Below are positions 52,794 through 61,954 of a stretch of DNA of 64,000 nucleotides, piece by piece. Numbering within the stretch: position 1 is the first letter of the stretch; the number at the start of each line of letters is the position of its first letter. Under the pieces are notes generated by a model. It saw only the letters and a list, made by a program, of their open reading frames with translations. It did not search any database and was not told where the DNA came from. A program made the translations under genes and the position numbers. This DNA is from Balneola vulgaris DSM 17893 (GTDB lineage: Bacteria; Bacteroidota; Rhodothermia; Balneolales; Balneolaceae). Location of the stretch: contig NZ_AQXH01000001.1 in NCBI RefSeq assembly GCF_000375465.1, positions 1,201,212 to 1,265,211 on the forward strand, given 5' to 3'.

Positions 52794-55700
52794 ATGAAGT
52801 ATTCACACATTCTCTGCACTCTCTTATTTTTTATTTTCGGAGCTATATCCACCGCTGCTCAAAATGAACGGTTTTTAGGCGATCCTGCAATATCCCCAGA
52901 TGGGAAGACCATCGTATTTACCTACGAATCAGATTTATGGAAGTCGGATATTAATGGCGACAATGCTGTTCGTTTAACTGCCATGGACGGCAATGAGGGA
53001 ACCCCTTCTATTTCTCCTGATGGAAAATGGTTGGCCTTTAGCTCTAATCAGTTTGGGAATAATGATGTTTACATCATGCCTATGCAGGGTGGCGAAATCC
53101 AACAGCTAACTTACCACCAAGCCAATGACATCGTAGAGTCGTGGGATTGGGACTCAAAGCATATTTACATAGCCTCCAATCGATATAATAGGGTTACAGG
53201 ATTTAAAGTATCTATTGATGGAGGCACCCCTAAACGCATATTCAGCCATTATCATAATATGGCACACAATATCGCCGTGCATCCCAAAACTGGCGAAATC
53301 TTTTTCAATGAGACCTGGGAAAGTTGGAATTTTAAACACCGTAAGCGATATGTGGGATCATTCAATCCAGATATAAAATCATATAATCTCGAAACTCAGA
53401 CTCTCACACAATACACTGATTACGAAGGAAAAGATTTTGGTGTAATCCTGTCACAATCAGGCGATACCTATTTCGTTTCAGATGAAGGAAACAAAGAGTA
53501 CAACTTGTTCCAGTTGGTTGAAGGACAAAAGAAACGACTCACAAATTTTAATACCTCTATCTACAATCCTTCTATTAGTGCGGATGGAAGCACTATCGTT
53601 TTCGAAAAAGAGTATCAGTTATTTAAGTATGATGTGCGCTCGGGTAATACCACACCCATTCGACCTAGAGTTTTCAAAAATTACACCCTGGCAAAAACTC
53701 AAGATTTTGATGTTAAGGGCAATATCTCAGCGTTCGATGTCTCTCCTGATTCCAAAAAACTAGCATTTGTATCACGGGGTGAACTATTCATATCTGATAT
53801 AAAAGGAAAATTTGTACGTCATTTATCAACAACACCTTCAGGAAGAGTACTTGAGGTAAAATGGTTAGCAGATAGCAAAACCGTTTTATTCAACCAAACT
53901 GTAAATGGCTACCAGAACTGGTTTACAATTGCTGCTGATGGTTCGAGTAATGCCAAACAACATAGCAATGACAGTCAGAACAACCGCCTTATAACTCTGA
54001 ATCATGATCGGACGAAAGGGGTGTATTTAAGTGGGCGAAATGAGCTTCGTGTTATGGACCTCAAGTCATTTAAGAGTGAGCTTATAGTTGAAGATGAATT
54101 TTGGGGCTTCCAAAACGATGCCCCCTCCTTTTCTCCTGATGGTAATTATGTACTGTACTCGGCTAGGAGAAATTTCGAAACCGATGTTTTTGTCCATCAT
54201 TTAGATTCAAAAAAGACCCTCAATCTCACCAATACTGGTGTTAGTGAAAGCGGACCTTATTGGGGACCAGAAGGCAAATACATCTATTTTGCGACAAACC
54301 GTGTTTCTCCCTCTTATCCACGAGGAAGTGGGGATGCCGACTTGTATAGAATGGCACTAGACCTCTATCAAGATCCATTTAAATCAACCTTATTCGATGA
54401 ATTATTCAATGAATCTGAAGATGAAAAGGATCAAAAAGACGACAATTCAAATATTGAAATTACTATCAATGAGGAAGGATTACTAGATCGCATGGAGCGT
54501 GTTGGAGCTATATTTGGAAACCAATTTAGTCCCTTTGTTATTCAGGATGGTAACAAAACACACATCTTCTATGGCAGCAATCATGATGAAGGAAGTTCTT
54601 CCCTTTGGATAACAACCCTAGAGCCTTTTAATAATCCTAAAACTCAAAAAATTGACCCTCCTGTTTTTGGTGGAGGGCTTGTTGCCATCGATGGTAAAGT
54701 ATTTGGGTTATCAAGAGGTAATATTATATCGATTAATCCTTCATCGGCAAAAGCAGACAAGATAGACTTAGAGTTTGAATTTACACGCTCCTTGGCGGAT
54801 GAGTTCAATCAAATGTTTGATGAATTATGGGCTAATATTGAAGAGAATTTCTATGATAATGAGTTCCATGGCATCGACTGGAAAGCTATACGAAAGAGAT
54901 ATAAATCTTATTTACCCTTTGTTCAATCTAGAGCGGATTTGCGCCGTTTGAATAACGATATGCTTGGAGAGTTGAATAGCTCTCATATGGGTTTTAGCAC
55001 ATTTGGTGAAGAGGAAAACACCTATCATTCAACCTTCACCTTAGCCACTGGTATTATTTGGGACCAAGATAATCCTTATAAAGTAGCAGGCACGGTAAAA
55101 GGAAGCCCCGCATATATAAGCAAAACGCCCATCGTTCAAGGTGATATACTAACGGCTGTAAATGGAACACCAGTACACACAGATATCAATAGAGTATCTT
55201 ATTTCAGCTCACCGAACAGAGCTGATGAACTGCTACTAAGTTTTAAATCTGGCAATGAGGAAAAGACTGTTAAAATTCATCCTACATCCTATAATAATAT
55301 CAAAACGGGTTTATATGATGAATGGGTGGATGCAAACCAGCACCGGGTTGACACTCAATCAGACAAACGTATCGCGTATGTTCACATGAAAAATATGGGT
55401 GGCGGCTCGCTGGATGATTTCCTCATTGAAATGACTTCTGAAGCGTATTCAAGAGATGGACTCATCTTAGATTTAAGATATAACACGGGAGGTAATGTGC
55501 ATGACGCTGTGTTACAGTTTCTATCACAGCGCCCTTACCTAAACTGGGCGTATAGAGATGGTGAATTAGCGCCGCAACCGAATTTTAGTCCTGCTAGTAA
55601 ACCCATTGTGCTATTGATCAATGAGCAGTCGCTCAGTGATGCCGAAGTAACAACTGCCGGTTTTAAAGAACTAGGCTTAGGAACCGTGATTGGAAATGAA

Positions 55701-55925
55701 ACATATCGTTGGATCATCTTTACTTCTGGCAAAGGATTAGTAGACGGTTCGTTCTATCGTTTACCGTCATGGGGAGTGTATTCTTTAACTGGTGAAAACC
55801 TTGAAATGACTGGTGTAAAGCCTGATATCGAAGCTGATAATACTTTTAAAGATCGATTATTAGGGCAAGACCCTCAGCTCGATTTAGCGATCGAACATGT
55901 GCTTAAAGAACTCAATAAGAATTAA
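52794..55925 (+). CDS. Tricorn-like S41 peptidase with WD40-type propeller and PDZ
   Basis: Large secreted peptidase. Signal peptide MKYSHILCTLLFFIFGAISTAAQ. Residues about 25-560 hold beta-propeller PD40 repeats, with recurrent SPDGK motifs (ISPDGKTIVF, ISPDGKWLAF, SPDGNYVLY). An insertion rich in Asp/Glu (about 535-565) follows. A helical region (about 670-740), a PDZ domain (about 750-830) and an S41 core come last. In the core LDLRYNTGGNVHDAVL and NEQSLSDAEVTTAG carry the likely nucleophilic Ser (about residue 948), and HMGFSTF lies in the helical part. 1043 residues. It follows era by about 55 bp and is followed by the methionine-operon leader region. Confidence 0.9.
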   Translation: MKYSHILCTLLFFIFGAISTAAQNERFLGDPAISPDGKTIVFTYESDLWKSDINGDNAVRLTAMDGNEGTPSISPDGKWLAFSSNQFGNNDVYIMPMQGGEIQQLTYHQANDIVESWDWDSKHIYIASNRYNRVTGFKVSIDGGTPKRIFSHYHNMAHNIAVHPKTGEIFFNETWESWNFKHRKRYVGSFNPDIKSYNLETQTLTQYTDYEGKDFGVILSQSGDTYFVSDEGNKEYNLFQLVEGQKKRLTNFNTSIYNPSISADGSTIVFEKEYQLFKYDVRSGNTTPIRPRVFKNYTLAKTQDFDVKGNISAFDVSPDSKKLAFVSRGELFISDIKGKFVRHLSTTPSGRVLEVKWLADSKTVLFNQTVNGYQNWFTIAADGSSNAKQHSNDSQNNRLITLNHDRTKGVYLSGRNELRVMDLKSFKSELIVEDEFWGFQNDAPSFSPDGNYVLYSARRNFETDVFVHHLDSKKTLNLTNTGVSESGPYWGPEGKYIYFATNRVSPSYPRGSGDADLYRMALDLYQDPFKSTLFDELFNESEDEKDQKDDNSNIEITINEEGLLDRMERVGAIFGNQFSPFVIQDGNKTHIFYGSNHDEGSSSLWITTLEPFNNPKTQKIDPPVFGGGLVAIDGKVFGLSRGNIISINPSSAKADKIDLEFEFTRSLADEFNQMFDELWANIEENFYDNEFHGIDWKAIRKRYKSYLPFVQSRADLRRLNNDMLGELNSSHMGFSTFGEEENTYHSTFTLATGIIWDQDNPYKVAGTVKGSPAYISKTPIVQGDILTAVNGTPVHTDINRVSYFSSPNRADELLLSFKSGNEEKTVKIHPTSYNNIKTGLYDEWVDANQHRVDTQSDKRIAYVHMKNMGGGSLDDFLIEMTSEAYSRDGLILDLRYNTGGNVHDAVLQFLSQRPYLNWAYRDGELAPQPNFSPASKPIVLLINEQSLSDAEVTTAGFKELGLGTVIGNETYRWIIFTSGKGLVDGSFYRLPSWGVYSLTGENLEMTGVKPDIEADNTFKDRLLGQDPQLDLAIEHVLKELNKN

Positions 55926-55950
55926 ATTTTAATGCTCGAAAAAATTAGGG

Positions 55951-55979
55951 TTGCACCTAAAAAAAATTACTCCTAACAT
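55951..55979 (+). promoter_or_regulatory. Promoter of the Met/Cys-rich leader peptide
   Basis: TTGCAC (55951-55956), a 17-bp spacer and TAACAT (55974-55979). The expected start, about 7 bp beyond the -10, is within a base or two of the leader ATG at 55987, so the mRNA would be nearly leaderless. Confidence 0.55.
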
Positions 55980-55986
55980 TTGTGCA

Positions 55987-56064
55987 ATGAAATTAACTGG
56001 CCAATATACCAACCAAGCTATGATGTGTATGATGTGTTGTAAGCACATATACACAAAGGGCTAA
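55987..56064 (+). CDS. 25-residue leader peptide with an M-M-C-M-M-C-C run
   Basis: ATG at 55987 to TAA at 56064: MKLTGQYTNQ, then AMMCMMCCKH, then IYTKG. Positions 12-18 are Met-Met-Cys-Met-Met-Cys-Cys, seven successive codons for the two rarest sulfur amino acids (ATG ATG TGT ATG ATG TGT TGT). It lies just upstream of the methionine operon. The run overlaps the 5' arm of a hairpin (56025-56036 pairs with 56044-56054). About 20 bp after the stop comes an intrinsic terminator. This is the layout of an attenuation leader peptide sensing Met- and Cys-tRNA. Translation is not proven. Confidence 0.6.
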   Translation: MKLTGQYTNQAMMCMMCCKHIYTKG

Positions 56065-56084
56065 GGTATAACCAAAATCGTTTT

Positions 56085-56122
56085 AAAAGTCCTTTGGAGT
56101 GCATGATCTGAAGGACTTTTTT
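56085..56122 (+). terminator. Intrinsic terminator after the leader peptide (candidate attenuator)
   Basis: AAAAGTCCTT and AAGGACTTTT arms around a 16-base loop, then a T run. It lies 20 bp past the leader stop and before the riboswitch. Its loop contains AGTGCATG, which can pair with the AGCAC of the leader 3' arm. Confidence 0.8.
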
Positions 56123-56123
56123 A

Positions 56124-56152
56124 TTGGCTGTTAGTTTTATTCGTTCTTTAAC
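56124..56152 (+). promoter_or_regulatory. Second promoter, immediately before the SAM riboswitch
   Basis: TTGGCT (56124-56129), 17-bp spacer and TTTAAC (56147-56152). Predicted start about 56159, at the first P1 base of the aptamer. Both boxes are approximate. Confidence 0.35.
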
Positions 56153-56157
56153 ATCGT

Positions 56158-56278
56158 GCATTCTCATCAAGAAAGGTGGAGGGATCAGGTCCTGTGAAGC
56201 CTTGGCAACCGTTCATTGCTATATGCAATGAAAAAGGTGCTACATCCTGCCGTGCCTAGTGCATGGAAAGATGAGTGC
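56158..56278 (+). ncRNA. SAM-I (S-box) riboswitch aptamer
   Basis: P1 GCA..CTCATC (56158-56168) pairs with GATGAGTGC (56270-56278). Core segments AAGAAAGGTGGAGGGA, then GTGAAGCC, GGCAACC and GGTGCTA..TCCTGCC match the S-box consensus. P3 is TTCATTGC/GCAATGAA, and P4 CCGTGC/GCATGG. In the SAM-free form GATGAGT (56270-56276) can instead pair with ACTCATC (56310-56316) inside the terminator stem-loop, so SAM binding would favour termination. Confidence 0.93.
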
Positions 56279-56298
56279 GAAGAGCTTGTATTTGTAAT

Positions 56299-56334
56299 GC
56301 CTCTTTCGGACTCATCCCCGAAAGGGGCTTTTTT
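56299..56334 (+). terminator. Riboswitch expression-platform terminator
   Basis: GCCTCTTTCGG and CCGAAAGGGGC arms (one G-T pair) with an 8-base loop, then a T run. It is 33 bp upstream of the metY start. The loop holds ACTCATC, the antiterminator partner. Confidence 0.9.
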
Positions 56335-56348
56335 ATTTCAACAAATAA

Positions 56349-57683
<1,335 letters not shown>

Positions 57684-57693
57684 GAGGTTCCCA

Positions 57694-58242
57694 ATGAGTT
57701 TAACCAATCCAACAACACTCAATTCTGCCCATCAAATAGGGCGGGCTGTAAGTAGTTTATCTAAAGCGATTCAAGAAGACGAGCGTAAGGCGCATACGGT
57801 ATTCAAAACAAAATCTGAATTATCCGACGGGCTTCTTGCCAAAATCAGCTCTCGGCAGTTTGATTACTATTCAGACGAACCAAGCGTACTTGGCGGTAAC
57901 GATAAAGCTCCCACTCCTACTGAATTATTGTTAGGAGCTTTATGTGCTTGCCAAGAAATAGTGGTTAAAGCCTACGCTGTTACTTTGAACATCCCCATCA
58001 ATAAGATTGAAGTGGAAGCATCTGGAGAATTAGATCTAAGAGGGTTTTTAAATCTTCACAAAGACATTCGCCCAGGGTTCCATACCGTTCACTTTAGCAC
58101 CACTATTGATACTACCGAAACAGATACTACCAAACTTGAAAAACTGAAAATACTCACTGAAGAACAGTGCCCGGTATTAGATGTTATTCAAAATCCTGTT
58201 TCTGTAAAGGGATCTATACAATTTCAAAATTCAACAAATTGA
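57694..58242 (+). CDS. OsmC-family protein in the methionine operon
   Basis: A 182-residue OsmC/Ohr-fold protein with two conserved Cys: LGALCACQEIVVKAYA (about 88-103) and EEQCPVLDV (about 158-166). Its N-terminal 40 residues (with RAVSSLSKAIQ) are an extra helix. It has a strong AGGAGG at optimal distance and lies between metY and metX, 10 bp after metY. Its specific role in sulfur metabolism is unknown. Reduction of organic or sulfur-linked peroxides or sulfide/persulfide handling would suit the setting, but this is speculation. Confidence 0.85.
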   Translation: MSLTNPTTLNSAHQIGRAVSSLSKAIQEDERKAHTVFKTKSELSDGLLAKISSRQFDYYSDEPSVLGGNDKAPTPTELLLGALCACQEIVVKAYAVTLNIPINKIEVEASGELDLRGFLNLHKDIRPGFHTVHFSTTIDTTETDTTKLEKLKILTEEQCPVLDVIQNPVSVKGSIQFQNSTN

Positions 58243-58247
58243 CCTCT

Positions 58248-58279
58248 AAGTGGGCTGTGCAGGAATGTGCAGTCCACTT
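58248..58279 (+). other. Intercistronic hairpin between osmC-like gene and metX
   Basis: AAGTGGGCTGTGC and GTGCAGTCCACTT can pair over 13 bp (with G-T pairs) around AGGAAT. It is not followed by a good T run. It may be a partial terminator, an RNase processing site or a stability element in the operon. An in-frame GTG at 58267 lies within it. Confidence 0.5.
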
Positions 58280-58302
58280 CTTATTCAATTACAAAAATTA
58301 CT

Positions 58303-59331
58303 ATGTCCGAACATTTTCATCAATCAACTGCACCGTTTAACACGGAAGCTGGATATACCTTCAGTAAGCTAGAGTTCGCTTATCACACTTGGGGTACATT
58401 AAATGCCTCAAGAGATAACGTGATATTGATATGCCATGCCCTTACAGGCAACTCTGATGCTAAAGATTGGTTCTACGGTCTATTCCATGAGGATAGCGTT
58501 ATTGATTTAGACAAACACTTTGTGATTTGCATCAATCACCTCGGTAGTTGTTATGGCTCTACAGGACCAACATCCATAAACCCTGATACACAAAAAAAGT
58601 ATAGAGCTGATTTCCCTCACATCACAATTCGTGACCTTGTCCGATTTCAACAGCGATTACTTGACCATTTAAACATTGAAGGGATTCAACTTGTTGTAGG
58701 AGGATCAATGGGAGGAATGGTGGCTCTTGAGTTAAGTTTATTGGATGATAGAGTACACGCTGCTATTCTCATGGCAATGGGAGCTGAACATCAACCTTGG
58801 GCAATCGGCATCAGTGAAGCACAACGGCTTGCCATACAAGCAGACAAAAATTGGGATAATGGTTTTTATGAAGATGATGCCCCTCCTGTAAACGGACTTA
58901 AAGCTGCCCGTGCGATGGCTATGATTACATACAGAGCTCCCGAAAACTATCAATCAAAGTTTGGTAGATCCATCAATGGTGAAAAAGATATCTATGAAGT
59001 CGAATCGTATTTGAGATATCAAGGCTCTAAGCTCGCAACACGATTTGATGCCAATGCTTATATCGTATTAAGCAAGTCTATGGATAGTCATGATATAAGT
59101 CGGGAACGTGAGAGCACCCCTTTACGAAATGTCCCCACCCTTGTATTAGGCTTTGATTCAGACATACTCTATCCCCCGAATGAACAGCAATTACTCGCTG
59201 ATATACTCCCAAATGCTCAATATCAAAAAGTGTCATCACCCTATGGGCATGATGCTTTTCTGATCGAATTCGAGCAAATCAATACACACATTTCCAATTT
59301 TTTAAATCTACTTGAGTCCAATCATGAGTAA
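58303..59331 (+). CDS. metX: Homoserine O-acyltransferase (acetyltransferase), MetX family
   Basis: Alpha/beta-hydrolase-fold acyltransferase that activates homoserine. I start at the ATG at 58303 (MSEHFHQSTAPF), not the in-frame GTG at 58267 inside the preceding hairpin. Catalytic motifs: the nucleophilic Ser in VVGGSMGGMVALE (about residue 140), Asp in LGFDSDILYP (about 286) and His in PYGHDAF (about 318). The substrate loop LICHALTGNSDAKDW is typical. 342 residues. With metY, an acetyl donor is likely. Its stop overlaps the hom start by 8 bp. Confidence 0.95.
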   Translation: MSEHFHQSTAPFNTEAGYTFSKLEFAYHTWGTLNASRDNVILICHALTGNSDAKDWFYGLFHEDSVIDLDKHFVICINHLGSCYGSTGPTSINPDTQKKYRADFPHITIRDLVRFQQRLLDHLNIEGIQLVVGGSMGGMVALELSLLDDRVHAAILMAMGAEHQPWAIGISEAQRLAIQADKNWDNGFYEDDAPPVNGLKAARAMAMITYRAPENYQSKFGRSINGEKDIYEVESYLRYQGSKLATRFDANAYIVLSKSMDSHDISRERESTPLRNVPTLVLGFDSDILYPPNEQQLLADILPNAQYQKVSSPYGHDAFLIEFEQINTHISNFLNLLESNHE

Positions 59332-60427
59332 TGTAGACCTCAAAACCCAAGCTATAGTTTCTAAACCCAAACATCCATCCAAACCAACCATCCATGTATT
59401 TATAGCAGGAGTTGGCGCCGTTGGAGGCACGCTCATTCAGCAAATCGAAGCGCTTGAGCATCCACGAATTCATGTCCACTTACTAGGATTATGTAATAGT
59501 AAAAAAGTGAGTTGGCTACCGGAATCTCTAGATATTGAATCCGAACTATCAAGTATAGCATCACCAACAAACTGGGAACATATCGTTGACGTTCTCATCT
59601 CCAAACAGCTTAACAATCTTGTATTTGTTGATGCTACAGGTAGTGAAGTAGTAGCCAAACAATATGCCAAGTTATTAGAGCACGGCATCCATATCGCTAC
59701 CCCAAGTAAAAGAGCGAATACCTTTGATCAAGCATATTTTGAAACGCTATTTAGCCTGAATAAAGACAAAGTAGCTCATTATAAGTATGAAACCGCAGTG
59801 GGTGCAGGGCTCCCAGTCATCAATACGATTACTGATTTAATAGAAAGTGGTGATCGTGTAACTAGAATAAGTGGTGTAGTGTCGGGAACTATGACCTATA
59901 TCTTTAATCAGTTACAGCAAGGGGTTCCGTTCAGTCAGGTTGTTTATAACGCAAAGAGTGAAGGATATAGTGAACCTGATCCAAGAGATGATTTATCCGG
60001 AGAAGATGTTGCACGAAAATTCTTAATTCTAGCGCGAACATGTGGCTATCAACTTGAAAGAAAAGACATCGCTGTTGAGACCCTCGTTCCAAAAGGATTG
60101 GACCAATTAGACTTGGATGATTTCTTTAAAGAATTAAAGCAGTTTGATACTCATTGGAAGAATCGAAATGCGAAAGCATTAGTGAACAACAAGCGACTTC
60201 GATATACTGGGGTGTTTGAGGAAGGAAAAATTCATGTGGGTATTGAAGAGGTTCAAGCTGATTCTCCCATTGGAGGTTTAAAGGGCACCGATAATCTAAT
60301 TCAGATATTCACTCAACGTTATGCGCACTCCCCCATCGTGATACAAGGTCCTGGCGCTGGTAAAGAAGTCACTGCAGCAGGAGTGCTTTCAAACATCATA
60401 GAAATAGCACTTCAAATACTTAAATAA
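59324..60427 (+). CDS. hom: Homoserine dehydrogenase
   Basis: Reduces aspartate semialdehyde to homoserine, the substrate of MetX. I use the ATG at 59324 (MSNVDLKTQ). An in-frame TTG four codons upstream is also possible. NAD(P)-binding FIAGVGAVGGTLIQQ (about 28-42), substrate-site GAGLPVINTITDLIESGD (about 160-177), GVVSGTMTYIFNQ and EPDPRDDLSGEDVARKFLIL are the family signatures. 367 residues, without a C-terminal ACT domain. It overlaps metX by 8 bp, so homoserine supply is tied to methionine synthesis. It ends directly against the convergent flavoprotein gene. Confidence 0.95.
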   Translation: MSNVDLKTQAIVSKPKHPSKPTIHVFIAGVGAVGGTLIQQIEALEHPRIHVHLLGLCNSKKVSWLPESLDIESELSSIASPTNWEHIVDVLISKQLNNLVFVDATGSEVVAKQYAKLLEHGIHIATPSKRANTFDQAYFETLFSLNKDKVAHYKYETAVGAGLPVINTITDLIESGDRVTRISGVVSGTMTYIFNQLQQGVPFSQVVYNAKSEGYSEPDPRDDLSGEDVARKFLILARTCGYQLERKDIAVETLVPKGLDQLDLDDFFKELKQFDTHWKNRNAKALVNNKRLRYTGVFEEGKIHVGIEEVQADSPIGGLKGTDNLIQIFTQRYAHSPIVIQGPGAGKEVTAAGVLSNIIEIALQILK

Positions 60428-61801
60428 TTAGCCTTCTAAAGGTTTTAAGTCTTGGAGTATGGTGGGTATTAACTCAGAAATAGTAGGGTGGATATGTACT
60501 GCCCTACTAATCACGGTGTAGGGTTTATCTGCATACATGACATCTAATAATGAATGGATGATCTCGTCCCCATTCACCCCAATAATTGTTGCACCCAGAA
60601 TCTTCTCAGTGTCTTCATCAACTAATATTTTAATAAAGCCTTTGGTTTCACCTCGTTCTTTTGCGCGGGCTATTTTCGACATCTCTCTATATCCAACTAG
60701 CACATTTTTATCTGATGATCTCGCTTCTTGTTCATACATACCAATGTGGCTTAATGAGGGATCGGTGAATAAAGAATAGCAAAGTATTCGATCGCTTACT
60801 TTTCGAGAGTCATCATCAAATAAGTTTGCAACCACGATTTCATAATCGTTATAAGCCGTGTGGGTAAAAGCACCTTTTCCATTTACATCTCCTACCGCCC
60901 AAATATTATTCACAGAGGTTTTTAAGGTGTCATCTGTTTTAATAAATCCCTTCTCATCTGTCTCAATGGCTGTTAGCTCTAAGCCAAGATCATCGGTATT
61001 CGGTTTCCTACCTGTTGCCACCAATAAATGACTTCCTTCCAGTTCAGGAGGGCCATCATTACAGTCAACCTGCACTTTTACCCCACTTTCTGCATTCGAA
61101 GCACTGATGCATTTAGCATTCAATCGAAATTTGATTCCTTCCTCTTCTAGTATTTCTCTAATGCATTTTGAAGATGCGGGATCTTCCCTTCCTATAATCT
61201 CATCTCGCATTTCAATGATGGTAACTTCGCTCCCAAATCTTCTAAACATTTGTCCAAACTCTAAGCCGATGTAACTTCCCCCAACTATAATTAGGTGTTC
61301 TGGGACTTCATCCAGCTCCATGATTTCTTTATTCGTAAGGTAATCCGCACTTTGCACCCCTTCCGGAATAGATGCTCGCCCTCCAGTATTGATAAAAATC
61401 TTATCGGCTTCTAAGCTACGCTCACCAACTTGTATAACTTTATTTGATGTAAATCGAGCATGGCCTTCAATCACTTCTAAATTATTGGTTTCTGAAAGCC
61501 ACTTTTTAAGCCCTTCCGAAGAATTCTTTACTAGCTCATCTTTGCGCTTTTTTATAGTTGAAAAGTTTATGGATACCTCGCCATCTATTTCTACTCCATA
61601 TTCATTGGCCCTATTCACTTGATGGGCTACTCTAGCACTTGCTACCATGGCTTTTGTTGGAGTACAACCAGTGTTCACACAAGTACCACCAAATTTATCT
61701 TTTTCAATGATAGCTGTTTTCAATCCTTCTTTTGCACATCGTGCTGCAATAGTAGGTCCTGCCTGACCAGTGCCTATGATTATAGCATCAAACTTTTCCA
61801 T
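60428..61801 (-). CDS. Mercuric-reductase-like flavoprotein disulfide oxidoreductase
   Basis: FAD/NAD(P)-dependent enzyme of the pyridine nucleotide-disulfide family. FAD-binding IIGTGQAGPTIAA is at 7-19, redox-active Cys pair in GGTCVNTGCTPTKAM (about 39-53). NAD(P)-binding IIVGGSYIGLEFGQMF is near 170, FAD contact WAVGDVNGKGAFTHTA and HIHPTISELIPTIL near the C-terminus with the expected His. No N-terminal MerA heavy-metal domain and no vicinal Cys pair at the C-terminus, so mercury reduction is unlikely. 457 residues. Substrate unknown. Confidence 0.88.
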   Translation of the reverse strand: MEKFDAIIIGTGQAGPTIAARCAKEGLKTAIIEKDKFGGTCVNTGCTPTKAMVASARVAHQVNRANEYGVEIDGEVSINFSTIKKRKDELVKNSSEGLKKWLSETNNLEVIEGHARFTSNKVIQVGERSLEADKIFINTGGRASIPEGVQSADYLTNKEIMELDEVPEHLIIVGGSYIGLEFGQMFRRFGSEVTIIEMRDEIIGREDPASSKCIREILEEEGIKFRLNAKCISASNAESGVKVQVDCNDGPPELEGSHLLVATGRKPNTDDLGLELTAIETDEKGFIKTDDTLKTSVNNIWAVGDVNGKGAFTHTAYNDYEIVVANLFDDDSRKVSDRILCYSLFTDPSLSHIGMYEQEARSSDKNVLVGYREMSKIARAKERGETKGFIKILVDEDTEKILGATIIGVNGDEIIHSLLDVMYADKPYTVISRAVHIHPTISELIPTILQDLKPLEG

Positions 61802-61954
61802 GTATCTACTGCATTGATATTCTCAATTCAATTCATGTCTATATTATATAGTCTATTTCCCTATTTGGTCCTAGATATAATCTTTAGCCCATTATACTGT
61901 TCCATTGAATTGTTGCTAATTTGTTTTATCCTCCTGCAAATAAATGGGACTTGT

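Noticed and set aside
60428-61801. Mercury-resistance merA
   Set aside because: The vicinal C-terminal cysteines and metal-binding N-terminal domain are missing and no mer genes are present.
61619-61954. Long N-terminal extension of the P1 peptidase frame
   Set aside because: It lies antisense to the flavoprotein gene and has no family match. The ATG at 61955 starts a clean signal peptide.
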